Made by a program: the position numbers and the translations under genes
Notes under the pieces: generated by a model
Seen by the model: the letters and a program-made list of their open reading frames with translations, nothing else
Told to the model about the DNA's origin: nothing
Database searches by the model: none
Assembly (NCBI GenBank): GCA_023436245.1
Contig: JAEZJZ010000046.1
Coordinates: 1 to 64,000, forward strand
DNA: 64,000 bases
Direction: 5' to 3'
Origin: Bacillota bacterium
GTDB taxonomy: Bacteria > Bacillota > UBA994 > UBA5500
Shown here: positions 16,013-23,886 of the stretch, one piece after another
Layout: every line of letters starts with the position of its first letter
Position numbering within the stretch: position 1 is the stretch's first letter

Positions 16013-17134
16013 ATGAGTAGAAGGCAAGTGAACCCGGATCGCTACTATGCCGGGGGAAAGCTCACGTCCTGGCCGGTGAAGCAGTCGAGGCAGTTGCTGG
16101 TGCTTGAGCAACTGATTCGGGACTTTCGTCCGGGGGTTGAATACGCGGAAGTCGAGGTCAACCGGATTATCAGTGAACGGTACGACGACTATTGCCTGGT
16201 CAGGCGCATGTTCGTGAACCATGGGTTCATGCGCCGCGAGAACGCGGTCTACAGGTTGAACCCGGAGTATCGATGGACCACCTGGCGCAACCGCTTCCTG
16301 CACGTTGCCGATCAACTGCGGGATGAGTACCGGGGAAAGGCAGGAATATTGGCCCTCGGCTGCTTCGGCAGCCTGAATCATGGTCAGCTCTGGGCTCACT
16401 CTGACCTTGACCTGCTGCTGGTGGTCGATCAGGAGCAGCCGGAGGCGGCCTACCAAGAGTACGCGGGGGTGACAGTGCACTGGCAGATACTCACACCTAA
16501 GCTGCTCGCCGGGATCGATCAGGCCGCGCTGCCGCTGCTGCAAGCGCTGGCGTCGGTGAGGGTCTGGGCTGACCGCGATGGAATGCTGCAGACGGCCGTT
16601 GACCGCGCCAAGGAACTGATTCCCTTGCGGCTGCCCGAGTACCGCTTTCGGGAGTTGACGCAGGCGATGGCGGCATTGCATCTGTCCGAAAAGCAACAGG
16701 CGCTGGGCAACGCGCGGGATGCCCGAATGGCGGCAGGGAACGCACTACACAGCCTGGCGGCCATGCAACTGGCGGAACAGGGTTTGGTCGCGTCCCGACG
16801 TAGCTTCGACCTGAACGGTCAGACCCCGGAAGCCACAGGGACCTACGATCGCCAGCAGACAAGCTCGCTTACCGCCACGCTTGAGCAGGCTTGGCAACAG
16901 GCCCGGGAGCCGCTCGTCCTGCTTGCCAGACCGCTGCTGCAACTGCTCGCGAACATTGGCCCTCTCTCCTACCCGGAACTAGAGCGCAGACCGGAGTTGC
17001 GCGGGCTGGCCCTTTCCGAGCGGCTGCTGCACGAACTCTGCGCCACCGGCGCGGTGACGCGGCTGCAGCTAGAGCACCCGGTCGTGGGCTGGGAGTACAA
17101 GTTTCAGGTCGCCGATAACCAAACGCATGCGTAG
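16013..17134 (+). CDS. DUF2087 domain fused to a nucleotidyltransferase domain
   Basis: 373 residues. Residues about 20-85 match DUF2087, a small winged-helix-like domain common at the C-terminus of regulators (E-Y-A-E-V-E-V-N-R-I-I, D-D-Y-C-L-V-R-R). Next comes a polymerase-beta type nucleotidyltransferase with G-C-F-G-S-L-N-H-G and S-D-L-D-L-L-L-V-V, the pattern that holds the two metal-binding aspartates. The last about 180 residues are helical, as in KNTase- or HEPN-like tails. It may transfer a nucleotide to a small molecule, RNA or protein. ATG 16013 is preferred because GGGGG lies 11 nt upstream; ATG 16004 sits too close to it. The promoter carries two overlapping inverted repeats. Confidence 0.7.
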   Translation: MSRRQVNPDRYYAGGKLTSWPVKQSRQLLVLEQLIRDFRPGVEYAEVEVNRIISERYDDYCLVRRMFVNHGFMRRENAVYRLNPEYRWTTWRNRFLHVADQLRDEYRGKAGILALGCFGSLNHGQLWAHSDLDLLLVVDQEQPEAAYQEYAGVTVHWQILTPKLLAGIDQAALPLLQALASVRVWADRDGMLQTAVDRAKELIPLRLPEYRFRELTQAMAALHLSEKQQALGNARDARMAAGNALHSLAAMQLAEQGLVASRRSFDLNGQTPEATGTYDRQQTSSLTATLEQAWQQAREPLVLLARPLLQLLANIGPLSYPELERRPELRGLALSERLLHELCATGAVTRLQLEHPVVGWEYKFQVADNQTHA

Positions 17135-17140
17135 GCAAAG

Positions 17141-17169
17141 CAAGAACCGCCCGTTCAGGGCGGTTCTTG
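17141..17169. terminator. Bidirectional terminator
   Basis: A perfect 12-bp stem (17141-17152 with 17158-17169) and GTTCA loop lie between convergent genes. Confidence 0.9.
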
Positions 17170-17170
17170 A

Positions 17171-17368
17171 CTATTCTGAGATAATCTGCTGCACCCGCCC
17201 CACTTTGCCGTCGGTGAGGCGCACCTTGATGCCATGCGGATGTGTGCCGCTTTTGGTCAGAATGTCTTGTACAGTGCCGCGCGTCAGCTTGCCGGTTGAC
17301 TGGTCTTCCTTCAGCACTATATCCACCGTCAGTCCGGCCCGGAGAGCTGCCCTCTGCCTGCCATCCAT
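17171..17368 (-). CDS. ywbE: YwbE family protein
   Basis: 65 residues that match the small conserved YwbE family (DUF2196) over the full length: I-V-L-K-E-D-Q-S-T-G-K-L-T-R-G-T-V, D-I-L-T-K-S and T-H-P-H-G-I-K-V-R-L-T-D-G-K-V-G-R-V. The fold is expected to be a small SH3-like barrel; the role is unknown. GGGGGTGAT lies upstream of ATG 17368. The stop codon abuts the shared terminator. Confidence 0.9.
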   Translation of the reverse strand: MDGRQRAALRAGLTVDIVLKEDQSTGKLTRGTVQDILTKSGTHPHGIKVRLTDGKVGRVQQIISE

Positions 17369-17412
17369 CTGCAATCACCCCCAGCAGCAAGTGTACCACA
17401 AGCGCGACGCCC

Positions 17413-17922
17413 CTATTGCACTGGTGCAACGGACAGTCCGCAAGCGCGGATGATGGACTGTGCGATCTGCTCAAGTGACAGACTGTCAGTTTCTAGGCAG
17501 ATGCTCTGCTGCTCTCGGTAGAGGGGGAGACGGGCCGCTGCGCGCTCCCAGACTTCCGGTGTGCCTCGTCCGGATAACCGCTCCTGCAACGTTTCGGGCG
17601 AACAGACTAAGGAAATGCGATGCAGTTCAAACTGACTGTCTGCCCACAGCCGGGCAAGCAGACTCTGCACGATCGCTTCTTGATGCATCACCCAACTGAA
17701 GATGACATACTGCAGACTTGAGTTCTGCAGGAAGTTGCGCAGTAGGTGCACGATGTTGTCTTCCACCATCTGCTTATTCTCCTCATTCACCCGAAATGGG
17801 TGCATCATCCAACACCCATCGCCGTCCAACCAGACGGAGCCAGGCAGGAGTCGGTATAGGCGCTCACAGACGGCGCTCTTGCCCACCCCCATCGGCCCGT
17901 TGACGAAAATCAGTTGCTTCAC
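17413..17922 (-). CDS. Small P-loop kinase-like protein
   Basis: 169 residues. It begins almost directly with a Walker A loop, I-F-V-N-G-P-M-G-V-G-K-S-A-V, then W-L-D-G-D-G-C-W and, in the C-terminal half, E-R-L-S-G-R-G-T, as in small nucleoside, shikimate or antibiotic kinases. It probably phosphorylates a small molecule in the cytosol; the acceptor is not evident. GTG 17922 is preferred (GAGGTGAAG upstream); the frame is open a further 64 codons with an unlikely sequence. Same strand as ywbE, 44 nt upstream of it. Confidence 0.75.
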   Translation of the reverse strand: MKQLIFVNGPMGVGKSAVCERLYRLLPGSVWLDGDGCWMMHPFRVNEENKQMVEDNIVHLLRNFLQNSSLQYVIFSWVMHQEAIVQSLLARLWADSQFELHRISLVCSPETLQERLSGRGTPEVWERAAARLPLYREQQSICLETDSLSLEQIAQSIIRACGLSVAPVQ

Positions 17923-18116
17923 GCTCTTCACCTCACCAGATTGTTCAGGCGCCTCGGAGCCAGTCAGGGCCATTATCGCACAACACTCTGCCCTGTTCCA
18001 GATCGACTGCGCGCCCAGCTGAACCGTCCACCCTACAACGCTCACACAAGTCATGCTTGCCGTTACCAAGGACAACCAATAGAATAGATCAAACAACGAT
18101 AGAAGGAGGAGCATTG

Positions 18117-19430
18117 ATGCAACTGACGATCAGCATTTTGGCTGCGATGCGTTCGGAACTGGAACCCTTCTTGGCACTGGGCATGGGTGGCGAGGCGAAT
18201 GAGATTTTGCTGGGCAGACCGGTCTATACCAGGCGGGCGGTCTATAGCGACGAGGACGGGCGATCAGTTGAGGTCACGCTAGTGCTGATGGTTTCCGGGG
18301 TAGGCAAGGTGCGCGCCGCGTCAGCTGTGCAGGCACTGATCGACCGCTACCGGCCAGATCTGGTGTTGAACATCGGCACTGCCGGAGGGTTACGCCCGGA
18401 GGTGGAGATCGGCGACATCGTAGTCACCAGCAAACAATACCAGCACGACTGCCAGCTCTGGGAGCACTATGTGGCCGAAGGTGATCGCGAAATCGGCGAT
18501 CTAGTCTACTCCCGATTGGCCGCTGGTTACCGGGTGCACCGCGGCAGCGGCTGTGCCGGAGACAAATTTGTGAGCGCCCTGGAAGCCAAGCACCAACTCG
18601 CGGCTCAGTTTGATGCTTACTGCGTGGACATGGAATCGGCCGCCATCGCTGACACCTGCGCGATCAACCAGGTACCATGCTGCACCATCCGCTCGATCTC
18701 CGATTCCTTGCTCGGAAATGAGGGGGAGTTCGAGCAGAACTATCAGCGCGTGTCGCAGGAAGTGGCTCAAGCGGTAGCTCCGCTGATCGGGCAAATCGCA
18801 CTGCGCCTGGCGGCGCGCGGCAACGCAGAGCAGCAGGCGACGCCTGCCTCCGGCCGTTTCACGCAGATCAGGACGCCACGCCTATTGCTCCGGCGCCTGC
18901 GACGCGGCGACGCGTCAGCGCTCTGGCGTTATCGCAGAGACCCGGAAGTGGCGAGGCATCAGGGCTGGGATGACTATAGCGAAGAGCAGGCCATCACCAT
19001 GGTGCGAGAGCAATCCAGCTTCGAGCCGGGTTTCGCCGGAACCTGGTTCCAACTGGCCGTGGAGCTGCTTGAAAGAGATGAGCTAATCGGGGATATTGGC
19101 ATCCATACCCTGCCGCCTGATGGCCGCCAATCCGAACTCGGCTTCACGCTGGCGCGGGACCATCAGCGCAAAGGCTACGCGACTGAAGCTGTGGCCGCGG
19201 TCCTGGACTACCTCTTCACCGAACTGAAGCAACACCGGGTCACCGCCTCTGTGCATCCCGAAAACGAGGCTTCAATTGCTCTGCTGCGCCGGCTCGGTTT
19301 CAGGCAGGAGGGGCGTCACTGCCAAAGCGTCTGGATTAAGGGCGCCTGGCAGGATGATCTGCAGTTCGCCCTGTTGCGTGCAGAATGGAAGCAATCGCGA
19401 ATCAAGGGCGAAGCGTCAAAGGCTGATTGA
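18117..19430 (+). CDS. MTA/SAH nucleosidase fused to GNAT acetyltransferase
   Basis: 437 residues, two domains in one frame. Residues 1-235 are a 5'-methylthioadenosine/S-adenosylhomocysteine nucleosidase: I-L-A-A-M-R-S-E-L-E with the catalytic glutamate, V-S-G-V-G-K-V-R-A-A, L-N-I-G-T-A-G-G-L, V-D-M-E-S-A-A-I-A (ribose binding) and S-I-S-D with the purine-binding aspartate. Residues about 250-425 are a RimJ/RimL-like N-acetyltransferase: I-R-T-P-R-L-L-L-R-R-L, H-Q-R-K-G-Y-A-T-E-A, H-P-E-N-E-A-S-I-A-L-L-R-R-L-G-F. The nucleosidase removes toxic by-products of SAM use; I know no standard reason for the fusion. GGAGGAG precedes ATG 18117. The nearby small kinase gene is divergent. Confidence 0.9.
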   Translation: MQLTISILAAMRSELEPFLALGMGGEANEILLGRPVYTRRAVYSDEDGRSVEVTLVLMVSGVGKVRAASAVQALIDRYRPDLVLNIGTAGGLRPEVEIGDIVVTSKQYQHDCQLWEHYVAEGDREIGDLVYSRLAAGYRVHRGSGCAGDKFVSALEAKHQLAAQFDAYCVDMESAAIADTCAINQVPCCTIRSISDSLLGNEGEFEQNYQRVSQEVAQAVAPLIGQIALRLAARGNAEQQATPASGRFTQIRTPRLLLRRLRRGDASALWRYRRDPEVARHQGWDDYSEEQAITMVREQSSFEPGFAGTWFQLAVELLERDELIGDIGIHTLPPDGRQSELGFTLARDHQRKGYATEAVAAVLDYLFTELKQHRVTASVHPENEASIALLRRLGFRQEGRHCQSVWIKGAWQDDLQFALLRAEWKQSRIKGEASKAD

Positions 19431-19490
19431 AGTCGGCAGAGCCAGCGCGCAGTGAAATCGTTCAGAACGCCCGGCTTCTCTGGTATCGTA

Positions 19491-19666
19491 GGGGCTGTCG
19501 CAATAGCCGATCAGCATGCGGGCGCCAAAGGTACAAGCCGATTCTTGACAAGCAAGAATCGCTCTGTTGGAGACCCGTGTTTGCGCCAGTTGTGCACTCA
19601 AACGCAAGAGAGACGATAGCCATCGTCTCTCTTGCTCTTTTCATGAGGTGCTATTGCGACAGCCCC
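19491..19666 (-). repeat. MITE-like element, copy 2 (complete)
   Basis: 176 bp bounded by perfect 16-bp terminal inverted repeats, GGGGCTGTCGCAATAG at 19491-19506 and its complement at 19651-19666. Inside, near the right end, is a 14-bp perfect hairpin (19604-19617 with 19622-19635) built on GCAAGAGAGACGAT. Read on the minus strand, the first about 80 bp match copies at 11441 and 36388; the rest is different. It has no coding capacity. Confidence 0.85.
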
Positions 19667-19670
19667 CGGG

Positions 19671-19740
19671 AGCGGCGCGGCATGCCGAGCCTCTACGGAG
19701 CACAAACTGAACGTTCTCACACAACTGTGGCACTACAGGA
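19671..19740. repeat. REP-like palindromic mosaic, copy 2 (partial)
   Basis: It contains GGCATGCCGAGCCTCTACGGAGCACAAAC... related to the unit at 61860-61930 on the same strand, directly abutting the MITE-like element. Confidence 0.6.
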
Positions 19741-19820
19741 AGAAACTGGACTGATGGCGAAGAGAAAGGGGACGTCCGCCGAAGGAGAATGCGGCGACTA
19801 TTTGGGGAGGGTGGTCCGAA

Positions 19821-20642
19821 ATGCTGGAGTTGCCTGAAGCAAGAGTGCTGGCTGCGCAGATCTCGCAGACCGCGACCGGGAAGACGATTGCGTCTGTCCT
19901 GGCCAACCATTCACCACACCGATTTGCCTGGTTCCACGGCGAGCCGGACGACTATGATCATCAGTTGCGAGGTCGGATAGTAGAGACTGCAGTCGCGCAT
20001 GGCGGCATGGTGGAAGTGGCCGCCGAAGAGATGCGCTTGCTGCTCGGAGATGGGGTCGCTTTGCGCTGGCTCCAGCCCGGCGCAAAACGGCCCGGGAAGC
20101 ACCAGTTGCTGGTCGAGTTCACAGATGGCAGCGCACTGATAGCCTCGGTGCAGATGTATGGAGGGATTTGGGCCTTCCGAGCGGGCGAGTTCACCAATCC
20201 ATACTATCTGACGGCCTGCGCCAAGCCCTCGCCGCTTGCGCCTGAGTTTGATCAGAGTTACTTCGTCGGTCTGCAGAGCGACAGCAACCGATGCAAGAGC
20301 GCCAAGGCTTTCTTGGCCACAGAGCAACGCATCCCCGGCCTCGGCAATGGCGTGCTGCAGGATATCCTCTGGAATGCCCACATCCACCCCAAACGCTCGC
20401 TAAGCGGTTTGAGTGAGCAGGAAATGAGCGACCTCTATCACTCTGTCAAGTCAACGCTGCACGCAATGGTAGAGCAAGGAGGTCGTGACACAGAGAAGGA
20501 TCTGTTCGGGCAGCCAGGAGGCTACCTGACCCGGCTGAGCAAGAACACCGTCAGCTACCCCTGCTCGGCCTGCGGCGGCTCGATCAAGAAGGAAGCCTAC
20601 TTGGGCGGCAGTGTCTACTATTGCACGAACTGCCAGAAGTGA
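19821..20642 (+). CDS. Nei/Fpg-like DNA glycosylase family protein, catalytic Pro2 absent
   Basis: 273 residues with the Fpg/Nei layout: N-terminal beta-sandwich, helix-two-turn-helix (I-P-G-L-G-N-G-V-L-Q-D-I-L-W-N-A) and a C-terminal C4 zinc finger (C-S-A-C-G and C-T-N-C). Canonical enzymes start M-P-E-L-P-E and use Pro2 as the nucleophile on damaged bases. Here the start is M-L-E-L-P-E-A, so Leu replaces that proline while E3 remains. A clostridial subgroup with I or L at this place exists as far as I recall. The protein may bind damaged DNA or act by another route. GGGAGG lies about 12 nt before ATG 19821. Single gene with terminator. Confidence 0.85.
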   Translation: MLELPEARVLAAQISQTATGKTIASVLANHSPHRFAWFHGEPDDYDHQLRGRIVETAVAHGGMVEVAAEEMRLLLGDGVALRWLQPGAKRPGKHQLLVEFTDGSALIASVQMYGGIWAFRAGEFTNPYYLTACAKPSPLAPEFDQSYFVGLQSDSNRCKSAKAFLATEQRIPGLGNGVLQDILWNAHIHPKRSLSGLSEQEMSDLYHSVKSTLHAMVEQGGRDTEKDLFGQPGGYLTRLSKNTVSYPCSACGGSIKKEAYLGGSVYYCTNCQK

Positions 20643-20647
20643 CAGGC

Positions 20648-20681
20648 GGGCGCCCAGGAGGCAGCAACCTCCTTGGCGCCC
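20648..20681 (+). terminator. Terminator of the Nei-like gene
   Basis: A 14-pair stem with one mismatch (20648-20661 with 20668-20681) and a CAGCAA loop directly follows the stop codon. Confidence 0.75.
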
Positions 20682-20740
20682 TTCTGCGACTAAGACGCGG
20701 CTCAGGCTTGAGCATGAGCCACGGGTATGCGATCAGCATG

Positions 20741-21673
20741 TTATGTCGCCTCTTCTTCGCGGTAGCGCCCGATAATCTCCTCAGCCACGCTTCGCATCCT
20801 TTTGCGCAACCCCTCCGGCTCCAATACGTCGATCTGCCCGCCATAACTCATCAGCCAACCAAACCAGCCCCGCTCGCGTTCGGGCAGACGCAGCTCCACC
20901 AGCCATCGCCCTTGACCATCGCGCTGGCAACTGGCTTTGGGAAAGCGCTCGCTGAGGGAGACCAGGAGGTGCTCCGGGCAGCGCACTCGGATGTCAAGAA
21001 AAGGTCCCCTGTCCGCCTGCTCGTGACCGGCCAGAACCTGAGGCCAGTGATCATGCGCTGACGCAAATGGTTCGCCAAGGCGCAACTCCTGCATGCGCGA
21101 GAGGCGAAACAGCCGATAATCCTGTCGCTCTCGACAGAAGGCGAACAGGTACCAGGCGTACCAACGATAGATTACTGCGAGTGGTTCCACCAGCCGATCA
21201 CTCACCCGGCCCTCACCGTCCGTGTACAGAAAGCAGGCTGTTCGTCTGGCTTGCGTAGCCTGCCGCAGCAATGACATGCTCTGGGTCATGCAATCATCCT
21301 CACGCATGACGCCGAGGTCAACCTGCAACTCGCCGCCGAGGGAGGCAGGCGGTGCAATTGCGGTCAGCTTCTCCAAGACCCCATCCAAGCCCGAGTCTGG
21401 CAAACCGGAAGCCAGCCCCTTGACGGCGGTCAGCAGCAGCGCGAAGTCGCCTGCGCTGGCCAGCTGCCCTGTCATTCGCCAGCCGTCAGCCAACCGATAG
21501 CCGCCTTTAGCGCCCTGGACTGCCGTAACCGGAATGCCCGCCAGGCCCAGCGCCTCAATGTCGCGCTGAATGGTGCGCATGGAGACCTCGAACCGCTCCG
21601 CCAGCCGGCTGGCCGATGCCTGCTCATGATTGAGCAGATAGGTGACAATCCCTAATAATCTCTCTATTTTCAT
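20741..21673 (-). CDS. WYL-domain transcriptional regulator (YafY type)
   Basis: 310 residues. The N-terminal helix-turn-helix is of DeoR/HTH_11 type (S-A-S-R-L-A-E-R-F-E-V-S-M-R-T-I-Q-R-D-I-E-A-L). The middle holds the WYL-like core (V-I-Y-R-W-Y-A-W-Y-L-F-A-F-C-R-E-R-Q-D-Y-R-L-F-R-L-S-R-M) and the C-terminal WCX extension follows. WYL domains bind nucleic acids or nucleotides and often control stress or defence genes. Its upstream region has a GTGTTC-N5-GAACAC inverted repeat that could be its own operator. No obvious target operon adjoins; the next gene is proS with its own leader. Confidence 0.9.
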   Translation of the reverse strand: MKIERLLGIVTYLLNHEQASASRLAERFEVSMRTIQRDIEALGLAGIPVTAVQGAKGGYRLADGWRMTGQLASAGDFALLLTAVKGLASGLPDSGLDGVLEKLTAIAPPASLGGELQVDLGVMREDDCMTQSMSLLRQATQARRTACFLYTDGEGRVSDRLVEPLAVIYRWYAWYLFAFCRERQDYRLFRLSRMQELRLGEPFASAHDHWPQVLAGHEQADRGPFLDIRVRCPEHLLVSLSERFPKASCQRDGQGRWLVELRLPERERGWFGWLMSYGGQIDVLEPEGLRKRMRSVAEEIIGRYREEEAT

Positions 21674-21977
21674 CCTTCGTCACCGCCCTGCTGACCGTGT
21701 TCTGCGCGAACACTCTACTCCCTATGTTCGCCCAAAACAGCAACAAATGCTAGAGTGGACAATGGATTCTTGTGCTAATACGCTGCCAACAGACGGGTGC
21801 AGCTATGGTCTACGCCAAGGGGGGAGGATGACTGGGAGAAGCTGCAGTACACACTCAACCACCTCCAGGCACTGTCGTGCGTCCGCGCTGAGGCACACCG
21901 CACTGCGGGAACCGCCCCTTGTCTCACGGCGCCTCTACCAACAGTCTTGCACCGCACCGAGGATCGCCGAGGGCCAT
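21674..21977. other. Gene-free stretch between the WYL regulator and the proS leader
   Basis: About 300 nt. Apart from the inverted repeat at 21697-21713 I see no gene, RNA or repeat here. Confidence 0.5.
21697..21713. promoter_or_regulatory. Operator candidate of the WYL regulator
   Basis: GTGTTC-TGCGC-GAACAC, a perfect 6-bp inverted repeat with 5-nt spacer, lies 24 nt upstream of the regulator start; another half-site TGTTCGCCC follows at about 21727. Confidence 0.4.
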
Positions 21978-22006
21978 TTGACTTTCGTACTGGAACATGA
22001 TAGATT
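21978..22006 (+). promoter_or_regulatory. Promoter of the T-box/proS transcript
   Basis: TTGACT (21978-21983), 17-nt spacer, TAGATT (22001-22006), just ahead of the first conserved T-box bases. Confidence 0.65.
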
Positions 22007-22011
22007 TATCG

Positions 22012-22233
22012 GCAAAGGCGATGAAGGGGAAAACTCGGCTGATGCGCTTACAGAGAGCCGCCCACCTGCTGCAAGGGAGGCATCGATCAGGCCTGTTCCC
22101 ACCCCAGAGCTGATGGCGACGAGCCATCCGGCATCCCACCGATAACCGGGAGCTTGAGTGGGCCAATTAGGCCAACCAGGGTGGTACCACGGGTAGTAAC
22201 CCCGTCCCTAGTTCAGGGACGGGGTTTTATCTA
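22012..22233 (+). promoter_or_regulatory. T-box riboswitch upstream of proS
   Basis: The leader begins with the GATGAAGGGGAAAAC start of stem I and contains AGAGAG. It carries the T-box sequence AGGGTGGTACCAC at 22178-22190, which pairs with the tRNA acceptor end. It ends in a terminator of 12 bp (22198-22209 with 22215-22226) followed by TTTT. By context it senses uncharged tRNA-Pro. I could not fix the specifier codon by eye. Confidence 0.9.
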
Positions 22234-22264
22234 TTTGATTAATGATGAGGAGTGAAAGAAAGAA

Positions 22265-23731
22265 ATGGCTAACGAGAAGAACTTCGTGCAGGCGATTACC
22301 CCTCAGTCCGAGGACTTCTCCCGCTGGTATCTGGACACCATCCAGAAGGCCGATCTGATGGATTACTCGCCAGTTCGCGGCTGCATTGTCTTCCGACCGG
22401 ATGGGTTCGAGCTATGGGAGCGCATTCAGGCAGGACTGGACCGTCGCTTCAAGGAAACCGGCCATCGAAATGCCTATTTCCCGATGCTGATCCCGGAGAG
22501 CTTCTTCCAGAAGGAAAAGGAGCATGTCGAGGGGTTCAACCCAGAACTGCCCTGGGTAACCGAGGCTGGCGGCGAGAAACTGGAGGAACGTCTGGCCATC
22601 CGGCCGACGTCCGAGACGATGATCGGCTACATGTACAGTCAATGGATCCAGAGCTACCGTGATCTGCCGGTGCTGATCAACCAGTGGGCCAACGTCTTCC
22701 GTTGGGAAAAGCGGACCATGCCATTCCTACGCACATCGGAGTTCCTTTGGCAGGAAGGTCATACTGCCCACGCTACTGAGGATGAGGCGCGGCGCGAGAC
22801 GATGAGCATTTTGGACATCTACGCTGACTTCGTGGAGACAGAGCTAGCCATCCCGGTATGGCAGGGACGCAAAACCCCCTCTGAACGCTTCGCTGGAGCG
22901 GTGGACACCTACTCCATTGAGGCGATGATGAAGGACGGTAAGGCCTTGCAATCAGCCACGTCTCACTACCTTGGCCAAAACTTCGCCATCGGTTTTGAGA
23001 TCAAGTACTTGGACCGCGACAACCAGCAGAAGTACGTCTATACCACCTCCTGGGGCGCATCAACTAGGCTAATTGGGGCCCTGATCATGACCCACGGCGA
23101 TGACCGCGGTCTGGCGCTTCCTCCTAAGATGGCGCCGGTGCAGGTGATCATGATCCCGGTTGGGCCGCCCAAGCTGCGAGACCAGGTGATGGCCAGGTTC
23201 GAGCCGCTGTTCGATGCTCTCAAAGCGTCGGGAGTGCGGGTGCAATCTGATCTGCGCGAAGAGACTCCAGGCTGGAAGTTCAATGAATGGGAAATGCGTG
23301 GCGTGCCGCTCCGACTGGAACTGGGGCCGCGCGACGTGCAGAATGGGCAATGCGTGTTGGCCAGGCGTGATACCGGCGAGAAGCTGAGCGTCAGCCTAGA
23401 TGATGCAGTACAGCAGGTGCAGCAGTTGCTGTTGGACATTCAGCAGAACATGTACCAGAAGGCCGTTGCCTTCCGGGATCAGCACTCGCATCTCGATTTG
23501 GACACGCTGGCCGACCTGGAGCAGCATATCGCTCTGCAGGAAGCTGCCAACGAGTTACCGGGCTGGGCTCTGCTGGGATGGTGCGGCGATGCGGCCTGCG
23601 AGGCCAAGGTGAAGGAAACCACCAAGTTCACATCCCGCAACATTCCGTTCGATCCGCCGGCGGAGAAGCATACCTGTGCAGTCTGCGGCGCCGAGGCCAA
23701 GCACACCGTCTGGTTCGCTCGCGCCTACTAG
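22265..23731 (+). CDS. proS: Prolyl-tRNA synthetase, archaeal/eukaryotic-type
   Basis: 488 residues. It charges tRNA-Pro with proline. It is the shorter class without the editing insertion of the E. coli enzyme: class II motif 2 (N-Q-W-A-N-V-F-R-W-E-K-R-T-M-P-F-L-R-T-S-E-F-L-W-Q-E-G-H-T), motif 1 near the P-V-R-G segment, an anticodon-binding domain from about 285, and a C-terminal zinc-binding tail with C-G-D-A-A-C and C-A-V-C-G. The start ATG follows AGGAGTGAAAG. Expression is set by the T-box leader upstream. This type is found in several Bacillota lineages. Confidence 0.97.
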   Translation: MANEKNFVQAITPQSEDFSRWYLDTIQKADLMDYSPVRGCIVFRPDGFELWERIQAGLDRRFKETGHRNAYFPMLIPESFFQKEKEHVEGFNPELPWVTEAGGEKLEERLAIRPTSETMIGYMYSQWIQSYRDLPVLINQWANVFRWEKRTMPFLRTSEFLWQEGHTAHATEDEARRETMSILDIYADFVETELAIPVWQGRKTPSERFAGAVDTYSIEAMMKDGKALQSATSHYLGQNFAIGFEIKYLDRDNQQKYVYTTSWGASTRLIGALIMTHGDDRGLALPPKMAPVQVIMIPVGPPKLRDQVMARFEPLFDALKASGVRVQSDLREETPGWKFNEWEMRGVPLRLELGPRDVQNGQCVLARRDTGEKLSVSLDDAVQQVQQLLLDIQQNMYQKAVAFRDQHSHLDLDTLADLEQHIALQEAANELPGWALLGWCGDAACEAKVKETTKFTSRNIPFDPPAEKHTCAVCGAEAKHTVWFARAY

Positions 23732-23843
23732 TAGGGCGTCAAGTCTCAAACAAGATGACGCAAGCCTACTGACGGCAGAAAGTGGCCAGACCAGAGTTGG
23801 CGCCGCATGGCAGATTCTTGGTTGACAGAGCAGTAGTATGAGT

Positions 23844-23879
23844 TCAGGGGACAAACGAGCGTACTCGTTTGTCCCCTGA
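23844..23879. terminator. Bidirectional terminator
   Basis: A 16-bp stem (23844-23859 with 23864-23879) and CGTA loop between convergent proS and the patatin gene. Confidence 0.9.
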
Positions 23880-23886
23880 TGCTCTT

